A stretch of DNA of 64,000 nucleotides, from contig CABIZD010000005.1 in NCBI GenBank assembly GCA_902363125.1, forward strand, positions 1 to 64,000, in the 5' to 3' direction. The stretch's first letter is position 1; the number at the start of each line of letters is the position of its first letter. Below are positions 1 through 9,094 of the stretch, one piece after another. The notes under the pieces were generated by a model. The model did no database searches, was not told where the DNA came from, and saw nothing but the letters and a program-made list of their open reading frames with translations. The DNA comes from Coriobacteriaceae bacterium (GTDB lineage: Bacteria > Actinomycetota > Coriobacteriia > Coriobacteriales > Coriobacteriaceae). The translations under genes and the position numbers were made by a program.

Positions 1-311
1 TATCTGAGTCAACGACGGATTGTAGGCGATGTCCCTCCCATCTGCCCCGGGTCGCGGGCGCAAGCCCCCGCTCCCCGCCGGCTCTTACACCACATCTGTG
101 CGCACTACCCATTTCGACTTGCCATCTGGCCTTATTAGTCCAAAATTGCTGCTACCAAATCGGTAACACTACTCATATTTGATGTTATTTGACCAGCAGG
201 TCTCCCTGCCTTAGCGAATCTAAGGCAAAACGGGCTCCAGACCGCTGAATCATGCCACATAGGACACGCCCGCAGTCCGGAACCCGGTCCAAATTGAGGT
301 ATTGCGCTGCG
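1..311. other. Intergenic stretch downstream of argD, possible gene edge
   Basis: No convincing complete gene. On the minus strand a frame stays open from about position 84 to the window edge (possible TTG start at 63, preceded by GGGGAG) and reads DIAYNPSLTQI near the edge, so another minus-strand gene could begin here, but 21 codons are too few to name it. Positions 208-226 form a 7-bp stem hairpin (GCCTTAG, 5-nt loop, CTAAGGC) just past the argD stop, without a clear U-run. Confidence 0.3.
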
Positions 312-1595
312 TTAGCCCAAAACGTCCGACAGAATCTCGACCAAACTGTCCACGTCGGCTTCCTCGCAGACGAGCGGCGGCAAGAAACGCAGCGTATGGG
401 CACCCGTAGCGTTAATCACGGCACCGGCGGGCAGCGCGCGGGCAACAATATCATGCGCATCGCCCGCAGCATCATCCAAATCACAGCCGAGCATCAAGCC
501 GCGGCCACGCACCTCCGTCACGTGCGGCAGCTTAGCGAGCTTTGCCTCCATATAGGCGCCTACCTTGGCAGCATGGTCGGCATAATCGCCGCGCACGAGC
601 GCGGAGAGCGTCGCGGCACACGCCGTGATGGCCAGGCAGCTACCGCCAAAGGTCGAACCATGATCGCCGGGCTTAAAGACGTCGGCGATTTCCTTCTTTG
701 CCACCACGGCACCCATGGGCACGCCGTCGGCAATGCCCTTGGCAAGGCTCATGATGTCAGGCTCCACGCCATAGGTTTGGAATGCAAACGGCTTGCCGGA
801 GCGGAAGATGCCGCACTGGACCTCGTCGGCGATAAGCACGGCGCCCACTTCGTGTGCCAGGTCGCGCGCCGCCGCCATAAACTCCTCGGTCATGGGGTGC
901 ACGCCACTCTCACCTTGGATCGGCTCGAGCATCACGGCGCAAATTTCACTGCCCAGCTGCTTAAAGATCGCACGCAGTTCATCGACATCGTTGGGCGTGC
1001 AGGCCACAAAGCCACCCGGCAGTGGGCGGAAGCTGTCCTGCAGCCAATCCTGCATGGTGGCGGCAATGGTCTCGAGCGTACGGCCGTGGAACCCGCCGCG
1101 CATGCACACGATGGTGTTGCCGCCATTACCGGCACGCTTGGCGTACAGGCGCGCGAGCTTCATCGAGCCCTCGTTGGCCTCGGCGCCAGAGTTGGCAAAG
1201 AAGGTCTCCCAAACCTGCTCATCCGCAGCCGGGGCACCAAGAGCAGCTGCCGTGGTCTCATCGCCGGCGACAACGGCATCGGCAAGCACGCGCGCACCAT
1301 CTACGTCGTCGTTAGCAAGCTTGGACAGCAGCGCCGCGACCTGTCCGCGCTGCTCGATGTAGAAGTAATTGGAGACATGCATGAGCTTTTTGGTCTGTGC
1401 CTCGAGCGCCGAGAGCACAGCCGGGTCGCCATGACCTAGGCTGCACACGCCGATGCCGGCAAGAAAGTCGAGGTACTCACGGCCATCGTCGCCGGTGAGC
1501 TTCATGCCGTGACCCTCGACAAACTCGACCGGAGAGCGGCCAAAGGTATGCATAACGTAATGGGATTCAAGCGATTGCTGAGCTGCAAGTGACAT
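312..1595 (-). CDS. argD: Acetylornithine aminotransferase ArgD
   Basis: PLP-dependent class-III aminotransferase that converts N-acetylglutamate semialdehyde to N-acetylornithine, the fourth step of arginine synthesis, in the cytoplasm. The 427 residues show NSGAEANE near 135-142 (phosphate and ring contacts), ADEVQ with Asp257 and SLAKGIADG with the expected PLP lysine Lys286. It is slightly longer than typical ArgD (about 400) because of an Ala/Asp-rich insert near residues 101-128. The ATG at 1595 follows GAAAGG. It is the last visible gene of argC-J-B-D. Related class-III transaminases act on other omega-amino acids, but the operon context makes ArgD the clear call. Confidence 0.93.
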   Translation of the reverse strand: MSLAAQQSLESHYVMHTFGRSPVEFVEGHGMKLTGDDGREYLDFLAGIGVCSLGHGDPAVLSALEAQTKKLMHVSNYFYIEQRGQVAALLSKLANDDVDGARVLADAVVAGDETTAAALGAPAADEQVWETFFANSGAEANEGSMKLARLYAKRAGNGGNTIVCMRGGFHGRTLETIAATMQDWLQDSFRPLPGGFVACTPNDVDELRAIFKQLGSEICAVMLEPIQGESGVHPMTEEFMAAARDLAHEVGAVLIADEVQCGIFRSGKPFAFQTYGVEPDIMSLAKGIADGVPMGAVVAKKEIADVFKPGDHGSTFGGSCLAITACAATLSALVRGDYADHAAKVGAYMEAKLAKLPHVTEVRGRGLMLGCDLDDAAGDAHDIVARALPAGAVINATGAHTLRFLPPLVCEEADVDSLVEILSDVLG

Positions 1596-1664
1596 GGGAT
1601 GCCTTTCGTTGGGCGCCAGACGGCGCGGGGCTATGGGTGCAGGAATGGGGCGGCTGCGGGTCAG

Positions 1665-2645
1665 CTAGACCGTCTGAAGCTTCTCGACCTCGTCAAGGTT
1701 TTCGGTCAGACGCGCAGCAAACGTCGAAAGCGGATGCGGATGCGTATCGAACTCGTAAGCCGTCTCGGTGGAATGGATCACGGTGCCGACGCCGGCATCG
1801 GTCAGCAGCTCCAGGAGCAGCGAATGCGGCGTAGTACCGTTAATGATGTGGGCACGAAATACGCCGCCGGTAAGCGCATCGACGGCCGCGCGCAGCTTGG
1901 GAATCATGCCCTTATCGACCTCGCCGCCGTAGAGCATTTCGTTAACCTCGTCGAGCGTTAGGTTGGAGATAAGCGAGTCCTTGTCGCTAAAGTCCTTGTA
2001 CAGGCCATCGACATCGGTCAAAAAGATCGCCTTATGCGCGTGGAGCGCCGCGGCAACGGCACCGGCGGCGGTGTCGGCGTTGATGTTGAAGAAACCGCCG
2101 TCCTCCCCCGCCGCGACGGTAGCGATGACGGGGATGTACTCGCTATCGAGTAAGCGCTCGATATAGTCGGTGTTGACGTGCGTCACTTTGCCCACGCGAC
2201 CGAGCTCGGGGTCGAGCGGCTCGGCGATGAGCGTGCCGGCATCGCTGCCCGACACGCCCACGGCCAGGTTGCCGTGGTGGTTGATGGCAGCAACCAGCTC
2301 CTGGTTAACCTTGCCGCCCAGCACCTCGCGCACGATATCCATAGTCGCCGGCGTGGTCACGCGCTGGCCGTTCTTAAACTCGACGGGAATATCGTAATGG
2401 CTCAGCGCCTCGTTGATAGCCTTGCCGCCGCCGTGCACGATGACGGGGCGCATACCGATGATCTTGAGCAAAACGATGTCGCTCATCACGTCGCGGCGCA
2501 GCTGCTCATCAACCATGGCGGCTCCGCCATATTTGATAACAACCGTCTTGCCGGTCAGGTTCTTAATCCACGGCAGCGCTTCGAACAGCAGCTGCGCGGT
2601 TGCTTCGTTGGATTCGCTCGAACGACAATCGCGTGCGAATTTCAT
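1665..2645 (-). CDS. argB: Acetylglutamate kinase ArgB
   Basis: Phosphorylates N-acetylglutamate with ATP, the second and usually feedback-controlled step of arginine synthesis. The glycine-rich KYGGAAM motif starts at Lys38 and a second GGGKAIN loop follows. The frame is open up to 2705, but I start at the ATG at 2645 (MKFARDCRSS) because it follows a GAGG ribosome site and gives 326 residues, already a little over the usual ~300. It lies between argJ (81 bp upstream) and argD (69 bp downstream) on the same strand. Confidence 0.93.
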   Translation of the reverse strand: MKFARDCRSSESNEATAQLLFEALPWIKNLTGKTVVIKYGGAAMVDEQLRRDVMSDIVLLKIIGMRPVIVHGGGKAINEALSHYDIPVEFKNGQRVTTPATMDIVREVLGGKVNQELVAAINHHGNLAVGVSGSDAGTLIAEPLDPELGRVGKVTHVNTDYIERLLDSEYIPVIATVAAGEDGGFFNINADTAAGAVAAALHAHKAIFLTDVDGLYKDFSDKDSLISNLTLDEVNEMLYGGEVDKGMIPKLRAAVDALTGGVFRAHIINGTTPHSLLLELLTDAGVGTVIHSTETAYEFDTHPHPLSTFAARLTENLDEVEKLQTV

Positions 2646-2726
2646 AATCTGCCTCGTCTTTCGTATCGTTATCGCGCCGTGCTCCGCTGTCCGCAATCGC
2701 GGCAAGATGCGCAGCGTGCCCGGAAT

Positions 2727-3995
2727 CTAGGAACGGTAGTCGCCGTTGATGGAGATGTACTCATGCGTGAGGTCGCAGGTCCACACGGTCGTTGCCGCGT
2801 CGCCTGCGCCCAGGTCGGCCGAGATCACGATCTCGGGCGCCTCGAAACGTCGTAGAGCCTCGTCCTCATCAAAGGGAACAGTCAGACCGTCGCGACAGAC
2901 AGGCATGCCCATCATGTCGATGGAAACGTCTTCCTGATTAAACTTCACGCCGCACTTGCCAAGCGCCATAGCAACACGGCCCCAGTTGCAGTCGTGGCCG
3001 GCGATGCAGGTCTTAACGAGCGGCGAGTTGGCAACGGCACGGGCGGCGATATCGGCTTCCTCGTCGTTCACGGCGCCGGTAACGTTGACCGTAACAAGCT
3101 TGGATGCGCCCTCACCATCGGCGGCGATATTGCGCGCCAGGCTCTCGCACACCTCGTGCACGGCAAATGCCAACTCGCCAAAGGCATCGGAGCCCTCGAC
3201 GATAGGCTCGGCATCTGCGGCAGCGGCGCCGGAGGCAAGCATGATGCAGGTGTCGTTGGTCGAGGTGTCGGAATCGACCGTTACCTTGTTAAAGGTCTGC
3301 TTGACGGTCGAGAGCAGCAGGGCATGAAGTGCCGCAGGCTCGACGGGGGCATCGGTGGTGATAACTGCAATCATGGTGGCCATGTTGGGCATGATCATGC
3401 CCGAGCCCTTGCACATTCCGCCTACCGTATAGACATTGCCCGCATGACCCGCGGCCTCACTGACGTAGGACACGGCGTACTCCTTGGAGTGCGTGTCGGT
3501 CGTCATGATGGCGCGAGCGGCATCGGCGCCACCGTGGGCTGAGAGCGCCTCGTAGGCAGCAGGAATGGCGGTCTCAAACGTGTCGATCGGCAGAATCTGG
3601 CCAATCACACCCGTGGAGGCAACCAGAATCTGCTGGGGCTCACAGCCGATAACCTGCGATGCGATGTTGCAGGTCTCGCGCGCGCAGGCAAGGCCGGTCT
3701 CGCCCGTGGCGGCGTTCGCGTTGCCGGAGTTGATTGAAACACCAGCGATGATACCGTAGCCCTTGTCCGCACCGCCCAGGTTGGCACGGCTCACCTGCAC
3801 GGGCGCCGCGCAAAAGCGATTGGTGGTAAACACGCCAGCACCGGGACAGGGTTTATCGGGCACGACGAGCGCGTAATCCAGACGCTCAGGGTTCTTGCGG
3901 AACCCAGCATGGATGCCCGTGGCCTTAAAGCCGGCCGCTGCCGTAACGCCACCCTCGACGGCGCGAATCTTGATATCAAACAGCTCGGTATTCAT
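2727..3995 (-). CDS. argJ: Bifunctional ornithine acetyltransferase / N-acetylglutamate synthase ArgJ
   Basis: Transfers the acetyl group from N-acetylornithine to glutamate, recycling it in the cyclic arginine pathway; many ArgJ enzymes also make N-acetylglutamate from acetyl-CoA. The 422-residue precursor carries the self-cleavage signature KGSGMIMPNMATM, where cleavage before Thr207 creates the N-terminal nucleophile of the beta chain. The start at 3995 follows a strong AAGGAGT site. Presence of argJ with no argE or argA in view fits the cyclic route. Whether it is bifunctional or only a transferase cannot be told from sequence alone. Confidence 0.94.
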   Translation of the reverse strand: MNTELFDIKIRAVEGGVTAAAGFKATGIHAGFRKNPERLDYALVVPDKPCPGAGVFTTNRFCAAPVQVSRANLGGADKGYGIIAGVSINSGNANAATGETGLACARETCNIASQVIGCEPQQILVASTGVIGQILPIDTFETAIPAAYEALSAHGGADAARAIMTTDTHSKEYAVSYVSEAAGHAGNVYTVGGMCKGSGMIMPNMATMIAVITTDAPVEPAALHALLLSTVKQTFNKVTVDSDTSTNDTCIMLASGAAAADAEPIVEGSDAFGELAFAVHEVCESLARNIAADGEGASKLVTVNVTGAVNDEEADIAARAVANSPLVKTCIAGHDCNWGRVAMALGKCGVKFNQEDVSIDMMGMPVCRDGLTVPFDEDEALRRFEAPEIVISADLGAGDAATTVWTCDLTHEYISINGDYRS

Positions 3996-4129
3996 CGTCT
4001 TTATGACTCCTTATGTCAAACAAAAAACGGACATCGGTTGGTGCGCCATGCCAGTCGTGATCATGAGACCAGCTTAAGAGTGGCGCCCCACTCGATGCCC
4101 GACTACCAAATCGTTAACAATCGAATGTG

Positions 4130-5200
4130 CTACACCGGGCACGCCACTGTGGGCAAGCCTCGTCGCTCGTCAAAGCCAAAGACGATATTGGCACACTGGA
4201 CCGCTTGGCCCGCAGCGCCCTTGCACAGATTGTCGATGGCGCCCGTCGCCACCAGCACGCCCGCGCGCTTGTTGAGCGCGAGGCCAATCTGGGCGGCGTT
4301 GGTTCCGACGACCGAAGCCGTCTTGGGCTGCTGGCCGGCGTCGAGCACACGCACAAAGGTGCGTCCAGCGTAGAACTGCTTGTAATAGTCGACAACGTCC
4401 TCAAGGGTCAAGGTATCGATAGCCTGCGGCGTAAGCGGCATCGTCACCGTGGAGAGCAGGCCGCGCTTGAGCGGTGCCAGATGCGGGGTAAAGACGACGC
4501 GATCGGTTAAGCCAAGGATTTGCTCAATCTCGGGCGTATGACGATGTTTACCCACGCCATAGGCTTCCAGGTTCTCGTCCGCGCTGCAAAAGTGGGTGCG
4601 GGCGTTGCAGGACTTACCGGCACCCGTCACGCCGCTAATGGCATCGACGATTACGGGGCCGCTCTGGGCAACCCAGTCGGCGCGCACGGCAGGCGCGGCA
4701 GCGAGGCTCGTTGCGGTGGGATAGCAGCCGGCGCAGGCGACCAACACGGGCCTGCCAGCGGCATGGCTGGAAGCAGCGGTCTCCAAGTCCTGGCAGAACA
4801 GCTCGGGCAGGCCGAAAGCACGCGTCTTGAGCAGCTCGGGACTCGTGTGCTCGGCGGCATACCATGCCTCAAAGACGGACGCGTCGTTCAGACGGTAGTC
4901 GGCCGAAAGATCAAAGCAGGAGACGCCCGATGCAAGCAGCGCGGGCACCTGTGCCATGGCAGCCGTGTGCGGCACGGCAAGAAAAACCGCATCGCAGCTC
5001 TTGAGCTCGGGGGCGTCATGCGTGGTGAAAACCAGATCGCTCACGCCAGCAAAGCTCGGATACACCGCGGACAGCGGCTGGCCGGCATCGGCGTTGGACG
5101 TAATGGCAACAAGTTCAAACTCGGGATGGCCGAGCACGAGGCGAATGAGCTCGGCTCCGGCATATCCAGCCGCGCCGACGATTCCAACCTTCAAAGACAT
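4130..5200 (-). CDS. argC: N-acetyl-gamma-glutamyl-phosphate reductase ArgC
   Basis: NADPH-dependent reductase that makes N-acetylglutamate semialdehyde, the third step of the pathway. The N-terminus has a Rossmann GIVGAAGYAGAEL loop (residues 6-18), and the catalytic Cys159 sits in CAGCYPT. Length (356) is normal. The ATG at 5200 is preceded by AAGGAG. It is the first gene of the arg operon. 134 bp separate it from argJ, with no obvious terminator, so argC-J-B-D probably share the promoter/operator upstream of argC. Confidence 0.94.
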   Translation of the reverse strand: MSLKVGIVGAAGYAGAELIRLVLGHPEFELVAITSNADAGQPLSAVYPSFAGVSDLVFTTHDAPELKSCDAVFLAVPHTAAMAQVPALLASGVSCFDLSADYRLNDASVFEAWYAAEHTSPELLKTRAFGLPELFCQDLETAASSHAAGRPVLVACAGCYPTATSLAAAPAVRADWVAQSGPVIVDAISGVTGAGKSCNARTHFCSADENLEAYGVGKHRHTPEIEQILGLTDRVVFTPHLAPLKRGLLSTVTMPLTPQAIDTLTLEDVVDYYKQFYAGRTFVRVLDAGQQPKTASVVGTNAAQIGLALNKRAGVLVATGAIDNLCKGAAGQAVQCANIVFGFDERRGLPTVACPV

Positions 5201-5286
5201 ATCAGACTCCTTGTCTGCGATTTATGCACCGATGCGCATTTCGCAGCGGTCGTTATGAAGTGGGTTGAAACTTTAGCACCAAAAGA

Positions 5287-5321
5287 TGCATGAATACGTA
5301 AATGGCTTGCATATTCATGCA
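5287..5321 (-). promoter_or_regulatory. ArgR-type ARG box upstream of argC
   Basis: A perfect 10-bp inverted repeat, TGCATGAATA (5287-5296) and TATTCATGCA (5312-5321), lies about 90 bp upstream of argC. Each arm contains the TGAAT/ATTCA core of the ARG box bound by the arginine repressor ArgR. Binding by ArgR and arginine would repress argC-J-B-D. This is inferred from motif and position; no argR is in the window. Confidence 0.75.
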
Positions 5322-5366
5322 TTGAAACATTCCCGACACATTCGCTTGAAGGAATTGACAAATGGA

Positions 5367-5420
5367 GCGGGCCCCGTATTGACCGGCGCTCCTAACGGCG
5401 CCGGGCAATACGGGGCCCGC
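5367..5420 (-). terminator. Long G+C hairpin between the PPOX gene and argC
   Basis: Perfect 15-bp arms (5367-5381 and 5406-5420) enclose a second 7-bp stem (CCGGCGC/GCGCCGG). It follows the stop of the 5458-5868 gene and precedes the arg promoter, so it probably ends upstream transcription, but no long U-run follows. Confidence 0.55.
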
Positions 5421-5457
5421 CCATGCGAAAACCAAGTTGTTAGGATGCGCCAGCTGG

Positions 5458-5868
5458 CTAGAGCTCGACCGGCACCCATTCGTCGTGATTGCAGATAAAA
5501 GCCTCGGGATCCTCGACGCTAAAGAAGACGAGCGTGGGGTCGTTAGGCCCCTCATAGTGCTCGCCCAGGTGCTCTAGATGCTTCCACCCGGCTTCGCGCA
5601 TTTCGTCTAAAGCCCGGTCATCCAAGCCGGCACGCCCGCGCAAGATGAGCCAGCCATGGCCCGGCCACCAACTCGTGGCCTCAAAGCGCTGATTTTGCAG
5701 CAGCTCTTGCCACACGTCTTTGGTGCGCGCCGTCACAAACCACAGCTTACCGTCCTGAATCTGAGCAAACGAGAACGGACGCACATGCGGCTGCCCATCC
5801 ACGCTCGTCGCCAGATACCACGCCGGCACCGACGTCAGATACTCCAAAACCGTATTCAATCCGTCCAC
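5458..5868 (-). CDS. Pyridoxamine 5'-phosphate oxidase-fold protein (copy 2)
   Basis: A 136-residue protein of the flavin-reductase/PNPOx-like split-barrel superfamily. The PAWYLATSVDGQPHVRPFSFA start, where a small-molecule or flavin cofactor usually binds, and KLWFVTARTKDVWQEL are typical of short pyridoxamine-phosphate-oxidase-related proteins. Most of these have no known substrate. It is clearly paralogous to the neighbour at 5913-6359 (shared RPFSFA, KLWF, KDVW and VFFSV/AFFSV blocks). The ATG at 5868 follows GGAGG. A true PdxH would be about 200 residues, so pyridoxal synthesis is not implied. Confidence 0.8.
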   Translation of the reverse strand: MDGLNTVLEYLTSVPAWYLATSVDGQPHVRPFSFAQIQDGKLWFVTARTKDVWQELLQNQRFEATSWWPGHGWLILRGRAGLDDRALDEMREAGWKHLEHLGEHYEGPNDPTLVFFSVEDPEAFICNHDEWVPVEL

Positions 5869-5912
5869 GTTTCCTCCTGTACTAGCTAGTTTGGGAACCT
5901 GGTTTGTGCGAG

Positions 5913-6359
5913 CTAGAGCTCCAGGCGCTCCTCGCTGCCGTCGATATCACAGAAGCGCGCAGCAATGTTGCGGACCGAAAAGAAAGCAAGGCGGCCGTCG
6001 TTGGCACTCTCGTGTTCCTCGCCAATGCCCACCATGTGCTTAAAACCCGCTTGACGCACCTTGTCGCTCGCAACTGCGTCGTCCTCAAGTGCGGCTTCGC
6101 CGGTCAATACGATCCAACATTCCCCCGGCTTCCAGCCCGAGAGCTCAAACTTGGGATTCGCGCTCAGCTCCGCCCACACATCCTTGTCGCGCGACGTGCA
6201 AAACCACAACTTACCGTCATCGACCATGGCAAACGAAAACGGCCTCACGCGAGGCTGATGCCCGTCGGCCACATCGGTCGTGGCCAGATACCACGCCGGA
6301 ATGCGCCTGAGATACGAACAGGCGCGCTCAAGCTGAGCCGTGCGGTCGTTGTCGGTCAT
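5913..6359 (-). CDS. Pyridoxamine 5'-phosphate oxidase-fold protein (copy 1)
   Basis: A 148-residue split-barrel flavin-binding-type protein, homologous along its whole length to the next gene downstream, from which it is separated by 44 bp. Visible motifs are PAWYLATTD, PRVRPFSFA and KLWFCTSRDKDVWAEL. The C-terminal part (FFSVRNIAARFCDIDG) also matches the paralogue (FFSVEDPEAFICNHD). Function is unknown; flavin or F420-type cofactor binding is inferred from the fold family only. Confidence 0.8.
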   Translation of the reverse strand: MTDNDRTAQLERACSYLRRIPAWYLATTDVADGHQPRVRPFSFAMVDDGKLWFCTSRDKDVWAELSANPKFELSGWKPGECWIVLTGEAALEDDAVASDKVRQAGFKHMVGIGEEHESANDGRLAFFSVRNIAARFCDIDGSEERLEL

Positions 6360-6389
6360 AGGGACCCCTTTCTTGCGCTCGAATCGCGC

Positions 6390-7190
6390 CTAAACAAGTT
6401 GAAGATTGATGACGATGACGCAGATGAGCAGCAACGCCGTCACCACCGCCGCCAACGCATCGCCGCGGCCAAATGCAAGCGCATGCAGGCGCGTGCGGCC
6501 CTGCTCGCCGTGATAGCAGCGTGCATCCATGGCAGCAGACAGCGTCTCGGCATGGCGGAACACGCCGGTGAACAGCGGAATCGCCACACTGCCGAGCATA
6601 CGCACGCCGCCGAGCGGGCCCCCCGTCACGCGCGCACCGCGGCTCGCCTGCGCGTCCGCCGTCTGCTTCATCTCGGTGGCAAACTGCGGCATAAAGCGCA
6701 ACGCGATACCCATGATCATGCCGAGCTCGTGCGCAGGAAGTCCCACACGCGCAAACGGTGCGAGCAGGCGCTCAAAGCCCGCGGTGAGGTCGAGCGTCGG
6801 CGTGGTGAGCGTGATAGCGCTCATACCGGCCATCATCAAGGTCAGGCGGCACGCCATAAAGGCGGCGGAATGCAGCGAGCCCTCGCTTATCTGCAAAAAG
6901 CCGAGCTGCCACAGAATGCGCCCGCTCTGGTCGGTAAACAAGTTGAGCACCGCGACCACGACGACGATTGCCAGCAGCGGCGCCATCGACGACAGAACGC
7001 GACGAACCGGCACCCGAGACACGGCATAGATCAGCACGACAAACATTGCGACAGGGGCCAGTCCGCGGAAGCCGCCGACGGTCAGCGTCGTGATCAGAAA
7101 CACAAAGCCCAAGAGCAACTTAGTTCGCGGGTCCAGGCGGTGGATCGCACTATCGCCGGGATAGTAGCTGCCAAACGAAAACGCCTCCAT
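6390..7190 (-). CDS. ecfT: ECF transporter transmembrane subunit EcfT
   Basis: The integral T component of an energy-coupling-factor vitamin importer; it couples the ATPases to the substrate-binding S protein. The 266 residues hold several hydrophobic helices, the conserved HRLDPRTKL start (residues 18-26) and the coupling-helix region ending ARVTGGPLGGVR near 185-195. The start overlaps the stop of the fused ATPase gene by one base (TAATG), so translation is probably coupled. Last gene of ribU-ecfAA'-ecfT. Confidence 0.9.
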   Translation of the reverse strand: MEAFSFGSYYPGDSAIHRLDPRTKLLLGFVFLITTLTVGGFRGLAPVAMFVVLIYAVSRVPVRRVLSSMAPLLAIVVVVAVLNLFTDQSGRILWQLGFLQISEGSLHSAAFMACRLTLMMAGMSAITLTTPTLDLTAGFERLLAPFARVGLPAHELGMIMGIALRFMPQFATEMKQTADAQASRGARVTGGPLGGVRMLGSVAIPLFTGVFRHAETLSAAMDARCYHGEQGRTRLHALAFGRGDALAAVVTALLLICVIVINLQLV

Positions 7191-9094
7191 TAGCAGCCCT
7201 TCTCTCGCGCGACCGTCTTGAATTTAGCAATGTCCGCGACGTTAGAAGGACCGCCCGAGCAACCGATTAGCAGGTCCACCAACTCGTCTGTCAGCGACTC
7301 AACCGTATAGAGGCCGTCAAAGCGCAGCGGCACGCCCGCCTCCGTAAGCGCCAGCGCCATACGCTGGGCGGCGGGAACGCCCAAGCCGATTGATTTAAGC
7401 TCATCGGCATGCGCAAAAACCTGAGCGGGCGTGCCCTCGGCAAACACCGCGCCCTCGTTCATCACGACAATACGGTCGCAGCAATTGGCCAGGTCATCCA
7501 TACTATGCGAAACCATGACAACGGTCAGGCCATCGCGGTGAAGTCGATCGATAAGCTCAAGGAAATCCCTGCGCGCAGCCGGATCGAGCCCCGCCATGGG
7601 CTCATCGAGCACCAGGACTTCGGGCTCCATGGCGAGCACGCCGGCGAATGCCACACGCCGTTGCTGACCGCCCGAAAGCTCAAAGGGACTCTTGTCGCCG
7701 ACCGTGGAAAGGTCGAGGCCCACGCGTGAGAGCGATGACTCGACACGACGGTCGACTTCATCTTGCGGCAAGCCAAGGTTATGCGGACCAAACGCCACGT
7801 CCTGCGCCACGGTTTCGGCAAACAGCTGACGCTCAGGATATTGAAACACCACGCCGACCTTGGCCTTAACCGCGGCGGCGTCTTTCTTGTTTGACAGATC
7901 GAGCCCCAGCGCGCGAACGGATCCCTCCTGGGGGCGAATCAAACCGTTGAGATGCTGGACCAGCGTCGACTTACCCGAACCGGTATGACCTGCCAAGCCC
8001 AGGAACTCGCCGCGACGCACCGTCAGCGATACATCGCGCAGCGCCCACGGGCTGCTTGGGTCGTTTCCCCAGAGAGCCTGTTTGCTCGATTTGCCCGCAG
8101 TGGCCGAGCGCTTATGCCAGCGGCGGCGCTCGCGCGGACTGAGCGAATAACTGTACGAAACATGGGATAGCTCGATGACGGGCTCCGACGCGTTGCCCTC
8201 GTTGTCTACCGGAACAGTGCCGTCAGCGATTTCCGACTGGGATACGGAAGACTGCCCCGCGATGCCTGCCCCACTTCGCTCGGCATAAGCCTGCGCAATC
8301 TCGGCGACCATATCCGCCTCACGTACCTGCGCGCAAACGGGCACGCCCTCCGCACGAAGTGCCATGCCCAAACGGCACGACTCTGGCATGTCAAGGTTGA
8401 GCTGAACGAGTTCATTCGCCCGCGTCAGAATCTCATCGGGCGTGCCCAGCATGGCAACTCGTCCCGTCTGAAACACGGCGACACGATCGGCCTCGGCAGC
8501 CTCCTCCATAAAGTGCGTAATCATCACGATGGTCATGCCGCGAGCGTGCAACGCGCGGCAAGCCTTCATGAGGCCCTTGCGTCCACGCGGATCGAGCATC
8601 GAGGAAGCCTCGTCCAATATGAGCACGCGCGGTTCCATGGCGAGCACGCCGGCAAGCGCCACGCGCTGCTTTTGGCCGCCCGAAAGCGCGTGGGTCTCAT
8701 GGCGCTCAAAGCCCACCAGGCCCACGCCCTTCAGCGCCTCGCGTACGCGCTGCGCAATTTGCGCCGATGGCACGCCAAGGTTTTCGGGACCAAACGCAAC
8801 GTCATCTTCGACAAGCGTTGCTACCAGCTGATCATCGGGATTCTGGAATACCATGCCCGCGGTCGAACGAATGTCGTAGACCAGCTCGGGGTCGGACGCA
8901 TCCATGCCGTTGATACGCACCGTGCCCGCATCGGGCTGCAACAGTGCATTCAGATGCTTGGCAAACGTCGACTTGCCCGACCCATTGCCACCGAGGATGC
9001 AGAAAAACTCGCCGTCCTCAATGTTCAGATCGACACCGTCGAGTGCCGGTACGGCACCGTCATAGCTAAAGGAAACGCCCCGACACTCAATCAT
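7190..9094 (-). CDS. ecfA: Fused ECF transporter double ATPase (EcfA-EcfA')
   Basis: A 634-residue protein with two complete ABC ATPase domains, powering vitamin uptake through EcfT. Domain 1 has Walker A GGNGSGKST near residue 35, signature LSGGQKQR and Walker B LILDEASS. Domain 2 has GHTGSGKST near residue 375, LSGGQQRR and LVLDEPMAGLD. A linker near 265-345 joins them. In many bacteria these ATPases are separate EcfA1 and EcfA2; fusion is known in actinobacteria. It overlaps ribU by the ATGA of start and stop. The first Walker B ends DEASSMLD rather than the usual DEPTSGLD. Confidence 0.92.
   Translation of the reverse strand: MIECRGVSFSYDGAVPALDGVDLNIEDGEFFCILGGNGSGKSTFAKHLNALLQPDAGTVRINGMDASDPELVYDIRSTAGMVFQNPDDQLVATLVEDDVAFGPENLGVPSAQIAQRVREALKGVGLVGFERHETHALSGGQKQRVALAGVLAMEPRVLILDEASSMLDPRGRKGLMKACRALHARGMTIVMITHFMEEAAEADRVAVFQTGRVAMLGTPDEILTRANELVQLNLDMPESCRLGMALRAEGVPVCAQVREADMVAEIAQAYAERSGAGIAGQSSVSQSEIADGTVPVDNEGNASEPVIELSHVSYSYSLSPRERRRWHKRSATAGKSSKQALWGNDPSSPWALRDVSLTVRRGEFLGLAGHTGSGKSTLVQHLNGLIRPQEGSVRALGLDLSNKKDAAAVKAKVGVVFQYPERQLFAETVAQDVAFGPHNLGLPQDEVDRRVESSLSRVGLDLSTVGDKSPFELSGGQQRRVAFAGVLAMEPEVLVLDEPMAGLDPAARRDFLELIDRLHRDGLTVVMVSHSMDDLANCCDRIVVMNEGAVFAEGTPAQVFAHADELKSIGLGVPAAQRMALALTEAGVPLRFDGLYTVESLTDELVDLLIGCSGGPSNVADIAKFKTVAREKGC

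Noticed and set aside
138..179. 13-codon minus-strand ORF (MSSVTDLVAAILD)
   Set aside because: No Shine-Dalgarno and too short to support as a gene; recorded only because the frame is clean.
1..180. RNase P or other structured RNA at the left edge
   Set aside because: A short GTAAGAG stretch recalls RNase P RNA, but the surrounding conserved blocks are missing.
252..1439. 395-codon plus-strand frame across argD
   Set aside because: It is opposite argD, has no family motifs and reads as low-complexity shadow typical of G+C-rich DNA.
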